Assembly: GCA_012295275.1 (NCBI GenBank)
Contig: CM022666.1
Location: 3,760,387 to 3,817,886, forward strand
Source: Chrysomallon squamiferum
Taxonomy: Eukaryota > Mollusca > Gastropoda > Neomphalida > Peltospiridae
Length of the DNA stretch: 57,500 bases
Direction of reading: 5' to 3'
Part shown: in pieces, positions 50,801 to 57,500 of the stretch
Numbering within the stretch: the stretch's first letter is position 1
Layout: every line of letters starts with the position of its first letter
Translations under genes and position numbers: made by a program
Notes under the pieces: model-generated
Seen by the model: only the letters and a program-made list of their open reading frames with translations
Database searches by the model: none
What the model was told of the DNA's origin: nothing

Positions 50801-52115
50801 CTTTTTAAAATGATTATTATACTATATAATGTCTAATATTTTTCACTTTTTAAATTTAATATTTCCTTAATACTAAATAATCATTAACATTTTTAAATAT
50901 GTACATATTTTATTTTAATTTTAATTTTATTTTCTGGGGAATGGGGTTGCATGGGTTTGTTGGGATTTTTTCCTAATCTTTTTTTTAAATAATTTCCTTA
51001 ACAACAAAGAGAAAATTCTGATAGAAAATAAAACTGAATTTAAAACAGAAATTTAAAAATGAACTCACAGCTAATGGCCCAGCTTCAACTATATCTCCAG
51101 GATGTGGTTTACAACCAGTTACCACTTCTCTGAATGCATAGTTTGAAAAAACCTCTTCACTGCAAGAAAATTTAAAGAAAATGATTTATTTTATCTTAGA
51201 TTTAAAAATAATTAATATTTATATAAAAGGTGAACACAGTTTCCATGATAGTTATTGTTAGAAAACAGTTTTTTTATGAGTATTGTTGAAATGGAGTTAA
51301 AAATAAAAAAATCTATTTCCACAAGAAAGGACAATTATATAATAATGTAAACTATAAACTGAATAAATATTAATTTTATCTTTTACAAGAAACAAAAAAT
51401 AGTTACTGATTGAACAAGCAGTTATCACACTAACAACAAAATTATTATGGATTAATAATATGCACTAAAACAAAATAGATATTTTACAGGTTTGCCTTAG
51501 TTTACAAAACAGTAGATTTAAAAAGGTTAAATTGGAAAAAATATTTTTCTTAAAATCAAGAACATTTATCCCTTTAAAACAGTTTCACACATCAAAAAAA
51601 AAAAAAAAAAAAAAAAGAAACTCAAAATAGAAAAAAAATCCATAAGATTGGAATAATATTACTATAAAAGAAATATTCCTGTTCTGTACATTTCATTGAC
51701 TGTATTAGTGTATAATAACAATTTATAACAACTTATTCTACAATCTGGAAAAAGAAATTTTACCTTTTCAGATAATATTCTTTTTTAGCCAGCATTTATA
51801 CTTTTCCTATCTAAAATCTAATCCAGTAAACAAATACATATCAGACATTCTTCTTCTTCTTCTTCTTCTTTGCTCAGTAATGTATTCTAAGCAAATAAAA
51901 CCTCATTTTTAAATATTTTCTTACCAAACTGTTTCATGTAGACCTTCGTCAATGACACCAGCATCCTCAGCTATTTGTCGTGGTTTTACAGCCTGCTGTG
52001 GTGCCTCCTCTTTGGGTGGAGGAACATACTGCTGATATTGTTGATTCAGCCACTGAAGTTGTTGTAGTATAGGATCAGACGTTTGTGATGCCAAAAAAGC
52101 TGCATGAGTGTTCAT
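28601..52115 (-). CDS. SBNO: strawberry notch / FORGETTER1-type DExH helicase-like protein with UBZ4 tail (32 exons)
   Basis: I resolve 32 coding exons, listed below, whose splice phases chain correctly except for one missing base in exon 28. With that base the product is about 1,274 residues, near the usual SBNO1/FGT1 length. Family members are nuclear ATP-dependent chromatin and transcription regulators. Visible motifs: Walker [10 protein letters not shown] (149-157), DECH box (270-273), SAT (309-311), helicase C core GRKGRIV (557-563), GISL (620-623), GALTKGDRR (692-700), motif [11 protein letters not shown] (653-661), FLNRILG, DRGMSW, RPNTG (exon 27/28), then a Cys-rich stretch (CLHGKSC, CSVGSRC). 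Residues 1058-1274 are an unusual tail with PIP-like, SIM-like and UBZ4 elements. Orthology to SBNO1 versus a separate FGT1-like clade cannot be settled here. Confidence 0.92.
28805..29026 (-). repeat. 27-bp coding minisatellite (9-residue repeats)
   Basis: Within exon 32, serines recur every nine residues (tail positions 79, 88, 97, 106, then 114/123, 132, 141) in units such as NDSKTKLVQ. Early units are basic, later ones acidic. Confidence 0.7.
29345..29626 (-). repeat. ~145 bp diverged tandem duplication in intron 31
   Basis: ATGGGAACATTTTTC (29423) and ATGGGGACATTTTTC (29568) lie 145 nt apart, as do CATTTTGTAAACT and CATCTTGTAAAGT. TTATTAAGCCTG near 29352 echoes the exon 31 donor region TTACTAAGCCTG. 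Confidence 0.6.
29627..29777 (-). CDS. SBNO: helicase-like exon 31
   Basis: Acceptor TTCTTGCAG, donor GGCTTA|GTAAGT. Encodes 1007-1057, with [19 protein letters not shown] as in the SBNO C-terminal domain, then a charged helix. Confidence 0.88.
30442..30547 (-). CDS. SBNO: helicase-like exon 30
   Basis: Acceptor GTTTTGTAG, donor CTGAG|GTATTA. Encodes 972-1007, including [14 protein letters not shown], matching the family's xRCxxxxxLCG segment. Confidence 0.88.
30960..31310 (+). repeat. (TTTA)n microsatellite
   Basis: About 340 nt of TTTA/CTTA tetranucleotides in intron 29, running up to within 25 nt of exon 29's 3' end. The long plus-strand frames are artefacts. Confidence 0.92.
31331..31414 (-). 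CDS. SBNO: helicase-like exon 29
   Basis: Acceptor TTTTCACAG. Encodes 944-972 with [20 protein letters not shown]. Two donors fit the phase: G|GTACAG at 31331 and A|GTGGTA at 31334. The first restores the CxxGxRC spacing of SBNO1 and is preferred. Confidence 0.82.
31461..31539 (+). repeat. (AG)n microsatellite
   Basis: Pure AG run of about 78 nt in intron 28. Confidence 0.95.
31540..36179. other. intron 28, repeat-filled
   Basis: A 4.9-kb intron with poly-A/T stretches, ATT tracts (about 32,725-33,210), a (CA)n run (35474-35523) and degenerate CAGA tetranucleotides (35833-36120). No exon is recognised. Confidence 0.6.
35474..35523 (+). repeat. (CA)n microsatellite
   Basis: Pure CA run of about 50 nt in intron 28; the threonine-histidine frames across it are artefacts. 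Confidence 0.95.
36180..36261 (-). CDS. SBNO: helicase-like exon 28, with one-base frameshift
   Basis: Acceptor AAAAAAG|ACC, donor GCAG|GTGAGT. The first codons (PNTG, completing the family's RPNTG motif) are in frame with exon 27. The remainder ([19 protein letters not shown]) is in frame with exon 29 but one base out from PNTG. An extra T in the TTTT run (plus-strand AAAA, 36238-36241) would join them with family spacing. Confidence 0.85.
36376..36410 (+). repeat. (AG)n microsatellite
   Basis: Short pure AG run in intron 27; an ATT tract follows at about 36493-36520. Confidence 0.92.
36951..37127 (-). CDS. SBNO: helicase-like exon 27
   Basis: Acceptor ATTTTCAG, donor GCCAG|GTAAGA. Encodes 857-916 with [10 protein letters not shown] and [15 protein letters not shown], both close to SBNO sequence. 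Confidence 0.92.
37785..37886 (-). CDS. SBNO: helicase-like exon 26
   Basis: Acceptor ATGTTTCAG, donor CACAAA|GTCAGA. Encodes 823-857 with RYNEGMLDI and GKPKEVF. The open frame continues past the donor, but joining here matches exon 27 phase and family sequence. Confidence 0.87.
38272..38333 (-). CDS. SBNO: helicase-like exon 25
   Basis: Acceptor CTGTTTCAG, donor GGAAG|GTGAGT. Encodes 803-823, [20 protein letters not shown], the SBNO segment after FLNR. Confidence 0.9.
38684..39072. repeat. inverted plus direct ~50 bp repeats in intron 24
   Basis: Direct copies of a unit with AAGTAAACATCT..CATCTAAATAT..ACTAAAATG lie at about 38944-39072. One inverted copy lies at 38684-38720. The inverted pair could form an intronic hairpin of nearly 40 bp. 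Confidence 0.65.
39196..39330 (-). CDS. SBNO: helicase-like exon 24
   Basis: Acceptor AATTTTCAG, donor AATCTT|GTAAGT. Encodes 758-802 with [11 protein letters not shown] and [14 protein letters not shown]. Confidence 0.92.
39374..39432 (+). repeat. (TATAA)n microsatellite
   Basis: About eleven tandem TATAA pentamers in intron 23. Confidence 0.9.
39516..39596 (-). CDS. SBNO: helicase-like exon 23
   Basis: Acceptor TTTTGGCAG, donor ATGCAG|GTGAGA. Encodes 731-757. The seven-A start gives Lys-Lys in the correct frame. Confidence 0.85.
40006..40121 (-). CDS. SBNO: helicase-like exon 22
   Basis: Acceptor TTTTTACAG, donor TGTCAG|GTACTG. Encodes 692-730 with [16 protein letters not shown] and [12 protein letters not shown], hallmark SBNO sequence. 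The acceptor sequence is repeated many times upstream in the intron. Confidence 0.93.
40122..40475 (-). repeat. ~33 bp minisatellite copying the exon 22 acceptor
   Basis: About ten units of the type GTTATTTTTACCTGTAGATTACACCTGAAT (given here in parts: GTTATTTTTACCTG and TAGATTACACCTGAAT), which adjoin the real acceptor GTTATTTTTACAG. The frame stays open into exon 22. Confidence 0.75.
40670..40755 (-). CDS. SBNO: helicase-like exon 21
   Basis: Acceptor TATTTCCTAG, donor TCTTG|GTAAAT. Encodes 663-692 with [18 protein letters not shown]. Confidence 0.92.
40773..41100 (+). repeat. (ATT)n microsatellite tract
   Basis: Long ATT runs with a few interruptions in intron 20; further ATT runs at about 41176-41266. 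Confidence 0.95.
41539..41668 (-). CDS. SBNO: helicase-like exon 20 (motif VI)
   Basis: Acceptor AATTAATTCAG, donor CAATCAAG|GTTTGT. Encodes 620-663 with [19 protein letters not shown] and [11 protein letters not shown], the arginine-finger-bearing motif VI. Confidence 0.93.
42038..42122 (-). CDS. SBNO: helicase-like exon 19 (acceptor ambiguous)
   Basis: Encodes [19 protein letters not shown], ending ACAG|GTAAAT. Two TTGTAG acceptors lie 22 nt apart. Using 42122 keeps the frame with exon 18 and adds SLIFYIVE; using 42100 fits family length better but is out of frame by one. A ten-A run lies inside the exon. Confidence 0.75.
42345..42507 (-). CDS. SBNO: helicase-like exon 18 (helicase C core)
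   Basis: Acceptor AATTTCAG, donor AGAGAG|GTAAAT. Encodes 537-591 with [20 protein letters not shown] followed by RKGRIVRR, near-identical to SBNO proteins. Confidence 0.93.
42784..42872 (-). CDS. SBNO: helicase-like exon 17
   Basis: Acceptor TAATTTCAG, donor AACAG|GTACAA. Encodes 508-537, charged linker ending ELPNS. Confidence 0.88.
43397..43516 (-). CDS. SBNO: helicase-like exon 16
   Basis: Acceptor TAATTCCAG, donor GGAATT|GTAAGT. Encodes 468-507 with ASLVSEL and FIQQYFPTS. Confidence 0.9.
43884..43977 (-). CDS. SBNO: helicase-like exon 15
   Basis: Acceptor GTGTTGCAG|CATGGG, donor GGCGAG|GTTAAA. Encodes 436-467 with [11 protein letters not shown], the conserved VVIGLQSTGEA block. Confidence 0.92.
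43978..44260 (-). repeat. ~35 bp minisatellite copying the exon 15 acceptor
   Basis: CCCATGCTGCAACACAAA at the exon 15 boundary (43972-43989) recurs exactly at 44184-44201. Looser units with CCCATAATGCAAAATAAA and CTGTTAAAAT lie between. Confidence 0.65.
44472..44582 (-). CDS. SBNO: helicase-like exon 14
   Basis: Acceptor TTTTGGAAG, donor CTGTG|GTAAGT. Encodes 399-436 with [14 protein letters not shown], matching FWSxHQRFFKxLC. Confidence 0.92.
45115..45182 (-). CDS. SBNO: helicase-like exon 13
   Basis: Acceptor TTTTTAAG, donor GTGTG|GTGAGT. Encodes 377-399, [20 protein letters not shown]. Confidence 0.88.
45660..45739 (-). CDS. SBNO: helicase-like exon 12
   Basis: Acceptor CATTTCAG, donor GCCGAG|GTAAAA. 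Encodes 350-376, [17 protein letters not shown], matching AMDMKxxGMYxxRxLSF. Confidence 0.92.
46335..46425 (-). CDS. SBNO: helicase-like exon 11
   Basis: Acceptor TTTTTTCAG, donor GGATTAG|GTATAT. Encodes 320-350 with [20 protein letters not shown] second donor AAAAG|GTAGAA at 46251 has the same phase and would add 28 lysine-rich residues. Confidence 0.9.
46946..47009 (-). CDS. SBNO: helicase-like exon 10 (SAT motif)
   Basis: Acceptor GTTTTTCAG, donor AACATG|GTAAGA. Encodes 298-319, [20 protein letters not shown]. Confidence 0.94.
47358..47410 (-). CDS. SBNO: helicase-like exon 9
   Basis: Acceptor TTTTTTTAG, donor CAAAG|GTTTGT. Encodes 281-298, [18 protein letters not shown]. At 53 nt it is the shortest coding exon. 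Confidence 0.86.
47420..47660 (+). repeat. degenerate AAT/AAC trinucleotide tract in intron 8
   Basis: AATAAT, AGTAAT and AACAAT mixtures fill most of the interval; no coding signal. Confidence 0.75.
47812..47930 (-). CDS. SBNO: helicase-like exon 8 (DECH box)
   Basis: Acceptor TTTAAAAG, donor ATCCCT|GTATGT. Encodes 241-280 with [15 protein letters not shown] and [11 protein letters not shown], the Walker B / DExH motif. Confidence 0.94.
48235..48317 (-). CDS. SBNO: helicase-like exon 7
   Basis: Acceptor TTTTTTCAG, donor AAAGGAG|GTGAAC. Encodes 213-241 with [13 protein letters not shown], the family's GVLFATYSxLI block. Confidence 0.92.
48543..48611 (-). CDS. SBNO: helicase-like exon 6
   Basis: Acceptor TTATTCCAG, donor ACCAG|GTTTGT. 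Encodes 190-213 with [14 protein letters not shown]. Confidence 0.9.
48625..49105 (+). repeat. ~23 bp minisatellite rich in ATTCATGAA in intron 5
   Basis: The phrase TATTCATGAAAT..AAATTATGAA recurs about fifteen times with drift. The core ATTCATGAAT is self-complementary. Confidence 0.72.
49114..49205 (-). CDS. SBNO: helicase-like exon 5
   Basis: Acceptor TAATTTCAG, donor CGCAG|GTATCG. Encodes 160-190 with [20 protein letters not shown], motif Ia region. Confidence 0.93.
49748..49834 (-). CDS. SBNO: helicase-like exon 4 (Walker A)
   Basis: Acceptor TTGTTTAG, donor AGACAG|GTATGT. Encodes 131-159 with [20 protein letters not shown]156 is the P-loop lysine. The family lacks the usual Ser/Thr after GK. 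Confidence 0.95.
50130..50400 (-). repeat. diverged 35-50 bp repeats in intron 3
   Basis: AAGTTAATTTCAAGCTC-type phrases recur at about 50136, 50185, 50219, 50254, 50303 and 50345, ending next to exon 3. Confidence 0.55.
50416..50523 (-). CDS. SBNO: helicase-like exon 3
   Basis: Acceptor ATATATTAG, donor CATGCA|GTGAGT. Encodes 95-130, including [16 protein letters not shown], the Q-motif-like region before the P-loop. Confidence 0.9.
50524..51068. other. intron 2, AT-rich
   Basis: Only AT-rich sequence with TATA/ATT phrases; nothing recognised. Confidence 0.6.
51069..51159 (-). CDS. SBNO: helicase-like exon 2
   Basis: Acceptor TTCTTGCAG, donor TTAGCT|GTGAGT. Encodes 64-94 with [12 protein letters not shown], matching the HPDxIVETxSLA block of the family. 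Confidence 0.88.
51160..51924. other. intron 1, AT-rich
   Basis: Contains a poly-A tract (about 51596-51616) and a short TTC run (about 51850-51868); no exon recognised. Confidence 0.6.
51925..52115 (-). CDS. SBNO: helicase-like exon 1 (start codon)
   Basis: ATG at 52115-52113, donor GTTTG|GTAAGA. Encodes residues 1-63, Gln-rich ([14 protein letters not shown]) then acidic. The start is the first ATG in this frame, and the N-terminus is short compared with SBNO1. Confidence 0.85.
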
Positions 52116-52142
52116 AGTTACGGAACTATGTCATAAGATAAT
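52116..52142 (-). promoter_or_regulatory. 5' UTR end of the helicase-like gene with a 2-codon uORF
   Basis: A TTATTATTTAG acceptor suggests the leader exon starts at 52142. An ATG-ACA-TAG uORF lies at 52134-52126, ten bases before the main ATG. Confidence 0.4.
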
Positions 52143-52216
52143 CTAAATAATAAAAATAATAAAAGTATATATACATGTATATTATATATTCACTTACATA
52201 ACATAAACAAGTATAT

Positions 52217-53060
<844 letters not shown>

Positions 53061-54979
53061 AGTAGATATCGTTACTATCGTAATAGATATTTATATTTTA
53101 TATCTTTTAAATAAAATCTTTATATACAAAAATAAATAAATTAAATAAAAATAAAATAAAGAACAAAACAAATCATCAATACGCATATAAAGGCGGGATT
53201 TTTAAAACTTTTTTTTTCGTGATTTAGATCCAAACATTTTTTAGTCATTTTAAAGCATATTTAGCCAGTATTTTTTTCTTCTTTTTACATTTTTTTTTTT
53301 ATTTCATTTATTTATTTTTTTAATTTTATTTAATTGAATATATAGAGTACTTTATAGAGCATGATGAAAATGGTTAAATCAGATCCTTTTGAAACATCAT
53401 AATTTGTAGATATGTTTTTAAATAATAGCCTTTTATTGAAACCTTTTAAAATTTTATACAGGGTGGCACAGCTGACAAAACAAAAGCTGCTATTACACAA
53501 TATAAAACATGCATTCAGATTCTTTTTATATTATTATTCAACAATTCACATGGAATCTAAAATTTAGTTCAGTTTGAATAATTATTTATAAAATAATAAT
53601 AATAAATCATAATAAATTTGTGATTTCAGAAATCTGGGCATATGTTTAATTGTTAAACAACCAAATGCCCGATGTCTGTTGTGGTTTTTTAAAATTTTAT
53701 TTGTGCATGTGTGTGTTTTTGTTCAATATATCAAAAATATTTTTTTTTTTAGTTTACACAAAATTTCTTTCTCATGTTACTGTTGCCATCACTTACTCTC
53801 AATCTCTTTTTTAATTTTGTTATAAATAACCATGTCAACGTATGCCACTATTGATTCACTTCAACACATTTATACTGTGATTGATATTTTTGCATTCATC
53901 AACAGCCCTTTCTTTTTCACAAGTATTTTAACAACATCATCATGGAATCAGATTATGGGTAATAAATTTATTGGACGTTTTTAACTTACAGGAAACAAAA
54001 ATGAAACTATAATTACAGTAATTAATAAACACATATCAGAAACTGGATAAACAATATATTTAATACATATGTACATACATATACATAAACAAGGTAAATA
54101 ACACATGAATAATACTAATAACTGAATAAAAAAATACATTTTATGTGCTTGAGGTCCCACATTTTGAAACAAGATGGGCAAAAATAATGTAAAAAACATA
54201 ACAAAACTATAGTATTACAATATTCTTTTTCTTCAAGCACAAATATACACATACATTTTCTATACAAAAGTTTCTCAAAATCACACACTTCCATTCATGA
54301 TTTCAGGCTTTTCCAAAATCACAAATAACTATCATGAAAGCACATATTATGTCCATCATTTATATTATTACAATAAATACTGAACAAATTATTAAACTGA
54401 GACTGAAACTTAATGAAGAAATCCTACAGCATATAAAGAATTATCAGTTTATTCGAAATTTACTTTATGATTTTTGTAAGTTTATTTAAAATTTTCTGTT
54501 CAGCTGATGTTAATATTATTACAAGAACTATATTAGTTTCTGTTAAATTTAGATTGACATTTACTCTTGGACAATTTTATCACTATGACAACTATACTCG
54601 TAACAGTTCTCTGAAGCCCATGTCCAGATTTAATGTCTTGAATTCCAGTGAAATTCTAAAGCACCTCAGTTTCTCTGTGACCATGATTCTATATTCTCTC
54701 TAACATTATTGTCACAAACTTCAACATTACAAAATTATTTACAAACATTTGTTTGATTTAAGGGCATCCATAATGTTAATATCAATACTACGACAATGAA
54801 AATGATAATTCCTTCTGAGTTCAAATACATTTCTGAAATCCAGTTCTTAATTTATATACAAAACTAGCCATGCCTTCAATATTGTCATAATTATAAACCA
54901 CATCTTTTTTATTCTGAGCAAAACTTTAAAACTTTAAATAAATTTCTTTAATAATATACATAACTATAACTGATTTCAA
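53061..54979. other. AT-rich spacer, possibly the distal 3' region of the next gene
   Basis: No coding signal. Minus-strand AATAAA-type hexamers occur (for example near 53968), so the 3' UTR of the gene ending at 56718 could extend into it. Confidence 0.4.
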
Positions 54980-55310
54980 CATCACAGATGCATTTATAAC
55001 AATATATTCAACATCAGGTTATTAAAGTTATTAATTAAAAATTATGACTATAAACAAAACATTTTTAGTTAGCATAATTTAAACCTTTAAACAGGGTTTT
55101 CTAATTATAAACATTTCTCCTGTATTTATAACAATATATTTAACATACATTATTTAAGTTATGAACTAAATATTATTAACATAAATAAAATATTTTTATT
55201 TAGCATAATTTAAATCTTCAAATAGTGTTTTCTGATTACATACATAACTGTTACTGACTTTGATATATTTCTAACAATATATTTATCATCTGATACTAAA
55301 ACAGTTACTA
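54980..55310. repeat. ~130-140 bp diverged tandem repeat
   Basis: TTATAACAATATATT recurs near 54995 and 55128, with TCTAACAATATATT near 55268. TTAGTTAGCATAATTTAAAC (about 55066) and TTATTTAGCATAATTTAAAT (about 55196) are 130 nt apart. Confidence 0.65.
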
Positions 55311-55589
55311 AAAAAAGAGAAAAGTTCAGCATAAATAAAGACCTGAAATGCTCACCATTCACATATTATATATAATTCATATTTCAGTATTCTAACTATA
55401 ACAACTTCTTTTGAGCATAGTTCAAGATTTGAAATTCTCGACTCCTATTACATTCATATTTATCAATGACTTTAAAATTATGACTATAAATAAATTAAAT
55501 TCTTTTGAGCTTCACTAAATATTTATTGTAGTATTTTTGTCACTACAGACTTCAACTATGTGTTTATATATATAAATATATACACATAC

Positions 55590-55625
55590 ACACACATGCA
55601 CACACACACACACACACACACACAT
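55590..55625 (+). repeat. short (CA)n microsatellite
   Basis: CA run with CATG interruptions. Confidence 0.85.
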
Positions 55626-55699
55626 GCATGTACGTCACCAGTTATTCTCAGATTTTACAATCATGAGTATTAATACAACTGTTATTTAAAATCCTGACT

Positions 55700-56670
55700 T
55701 GAGAATTATTGTACTTTAACACTGCCTATAATAATTATACTGACTTCAGTTTTATGACTATAAATATAACAGTTAAACACCATGACTACAAACAGAATCA
55801 TATTTATAACTATTATTTCAATATCATGATAATGAGTGTACTTATAACTTGAATATTATGACTATGACCATTAATATATTTATAACAATTATTCTTTGAC
55901 TTCATTGTTATGATAAATATATTTATAACAGTTATTCTCCAACTAGTGTTATGACTATAAATAAATTAACTGTTATACTCCAACAGCAGTGTTATGACTA
56001 TAAATACATTTATAAGTTATACTGTGACTTCATTATTATTACAATGACTATAAATATATTAATGAGTTATTCTGAGTTATTCTGTGACTTTAATATTATG
56101 ATTATAAATAGAGTAGTTCTATTTTGACTTAAATAATATGACTATAAATATATCTATAAGTTATTTTCTGACTCAAATAATACTGCTGTGATTATAAAAA
56201 CATTTATAACAAATATTATACTTTGACTTCAGTTCTGACCATAAATACATTTGTTATATTTTGACTGCAGCATTATTATTATATTTGCTATACTTTCATT
56301 TCAATATTATAAATATATTGTACTTCAATATTATGAATATAATTATATTTATATTATAATCTGACTTCAGTTATTATAAATATAATTAGATTTATATTTT
56401 AGTCTGACTTCAAAATTATAAATATATTTACTTTAAAAAGACTGTATTATGACCATAAATATAATGATATTTATTTTATACTCTCACTTCAATATTTTGA
56501 ATATAATTATATTTATGATTATATTCTGACTTCAGTATTATAAATATAATGACATTTATTTTATGCTCACACTTCAACACTTTGAATATAATTAGATTTA
56601 TATTTCATTCTGACTTCAGTATTATAAATATAATGATATTTATTTTATCCTCTCATTTCAATATTATTTT
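55700..56670. repeat. AT-rich tandem array, ~40-55 bp units with an 84 bp higher-order unit
   Basis: ATGACTATAAATA..TTTATAA..TTATTCT..TGACTTCA units recur throughout. CTGACTTCAGTATTATAAAT at about 56526 and 56610 shows an 84-nt period. Confidence 0.72.
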
Positions 56671-56717
56671 GTTCTCTGTCTTTATCGTTACGACTATAAA
56701 ACGTAATTATTCAGGTT

Positions 56718-56893
56718 TCAGGATTTCGAGTCTGCATCCGCACTGGTGTTTGAACTCAGCTCTTTCCACCAGGAGTTAATGTCGAGAGACACGTACTTCC
56801 CAGTCAGCGAGGAGTCGTAGGGATGCTCCTGTTGAGGAGACGTCACATCATTTTCTGTTTTACCCTCGCTTACTAAAGGGAGAGGTTTACCAG
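56718..56893 (-). CDS. terminal coding exon of an unidentified gene (partial)
   Basis: Acceptor CGTTTTTGCAG|CTGG, stop TGA at 56720-56718. It encodes 57 complete residues after a split codon, including TGKYVSLDINSWWKELSS, with an acidic, Ser-rich end. Composition is far less AT-rich than the flanks and the acceptor is strong, so it looks like a real last exon. I do not recognise the family. The preceding exon would have to end after the first base of a codon; a CAG|GTAAAA donor at 57500-57492, on the window edge, is one possibility. Confidence 0.6.
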
Positions 56894-56955
56894 CTGCAAA
56901 AACGTAAATTAGAGTCCAGTAAAAATTATGATTATGAAGAGAATAAAGAAAGAAA

Positions 56956-57363
56956 GAAATAATAATAATAATAATAATGATGATGATGATAATAATGATG
57001 ATAATAAAAATATTAATAATAATAACAATAATGATAATAACAACAAAAACAAAATAATACTAATAATAATTATTATTATTATTATTATAATTATAATTAG
57101 ACAGCAATATTAGTGTTTCATCTGTTAATAATGCAGAAAAAATAAATGAATAAATAAATAAATAAATAAAATTTAAAGGTTTCACCAAAAAAACTCTCAT
57201 TCTAAAAAAAAAACTGCTCAGATAATAGTAATATTTAATCATTATTACTTTTACAGTAATAAAAATAATCATATTTATTACAATAATAATAATAGTCAAT
57301 AATTATTATTATTAGTTATTGTTATTATTATTATTAATATTATTATTATTATTATTATTATTA
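56956..57363 (+). repeat. AAT/ATT trinucleotide tracts
   Basis: AAT and GAT runs at 56959-57060, ATT at 57070-57085 and 57301-57363, and a short AAAT run at about 57147-57170. No coding content. Confidence 0.85.
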
Positions 57364-57500
57364 TAACAACACCAATGCTAATAAATTAATTTAAAATAAG
57401 AAGAAATGAATTGAAATTACTGTTTATATGATAGGGACGTGAAACATAAAATTAACTTTTATTGCTAAATCTACCTGAATTGCACCTGTGTTTTTACCTG

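Overview
This is an AT-rich animal genome window. It is crowded with microsatellites, minisatellites and degenerate repeats, and its genes have small exons and long introns. Two genes can be read in full from splice sites and protein-family similarity, and a third is cut by the right edge. The cholinesterase form, the density of (CT)n, (CA)n, (GTAT)n and (TTTA)n repeats, and tRNA-like SINE remnants fit a lophotrochozoan, most likely a mollusc and perhaps a cephalopod. The organism call is inference.

Layout. 1-11 kb is repeat-rich flank. It holds a short decayed transposon with 37-38 bp terminal inverted repeats around a broken FLYWCH zinc-finger reading frame (2723-3685). 11,056-23,066 (+) is an acetylcholinesterase-type gene: three coding exons (11095-12638, 19672-19868, 22094-22233), 626 residues, complete catalytic triad, and a C-terminal tryptophan-rich tetramerisation (T) tail. 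23.1-28.5 kb is a repeat-filled convergent intergenic gap. 28,516-52,142 (-) is a strawberry notch / FORGETTER1-type DExH helicase-like gene that I resolve into 32 coding exons (about 1,274 residues). 52.1-53.1 kb is its 5' region. 53-57.5 kb holds diverged AT-rich tandem repeats and the last coding exon of an unidentified minus-strand gene (56718-56893).

The cholinesterase hydrolyses acetylcholine outside the cell. The helicase-like protein belongs to a family of nuclear chromatin and transcription regulators. The two genes converge and nothing suggests a shared pathway.

The most interesting signal is the last exon of the helicase-like gene. It adds a tail absent from the vertebrate SBNO proteins as I know them: a PIP-box-like FF motif, 9-residue repeats that carry two SUMO-interaction-like motifs, a second weaker PIP-like motif, and a RAD18-type UBZ4 ubiquitin-binding zinc finger at the extreme C-terminus. 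This suggests a motor that reads ubiquitin, SUMO and possibly PCNA. The same gene has a one-base frameshift in conserved exon 28, two in-frame alternative splice sites, and minisatellites that copy its own splice-site sequence.
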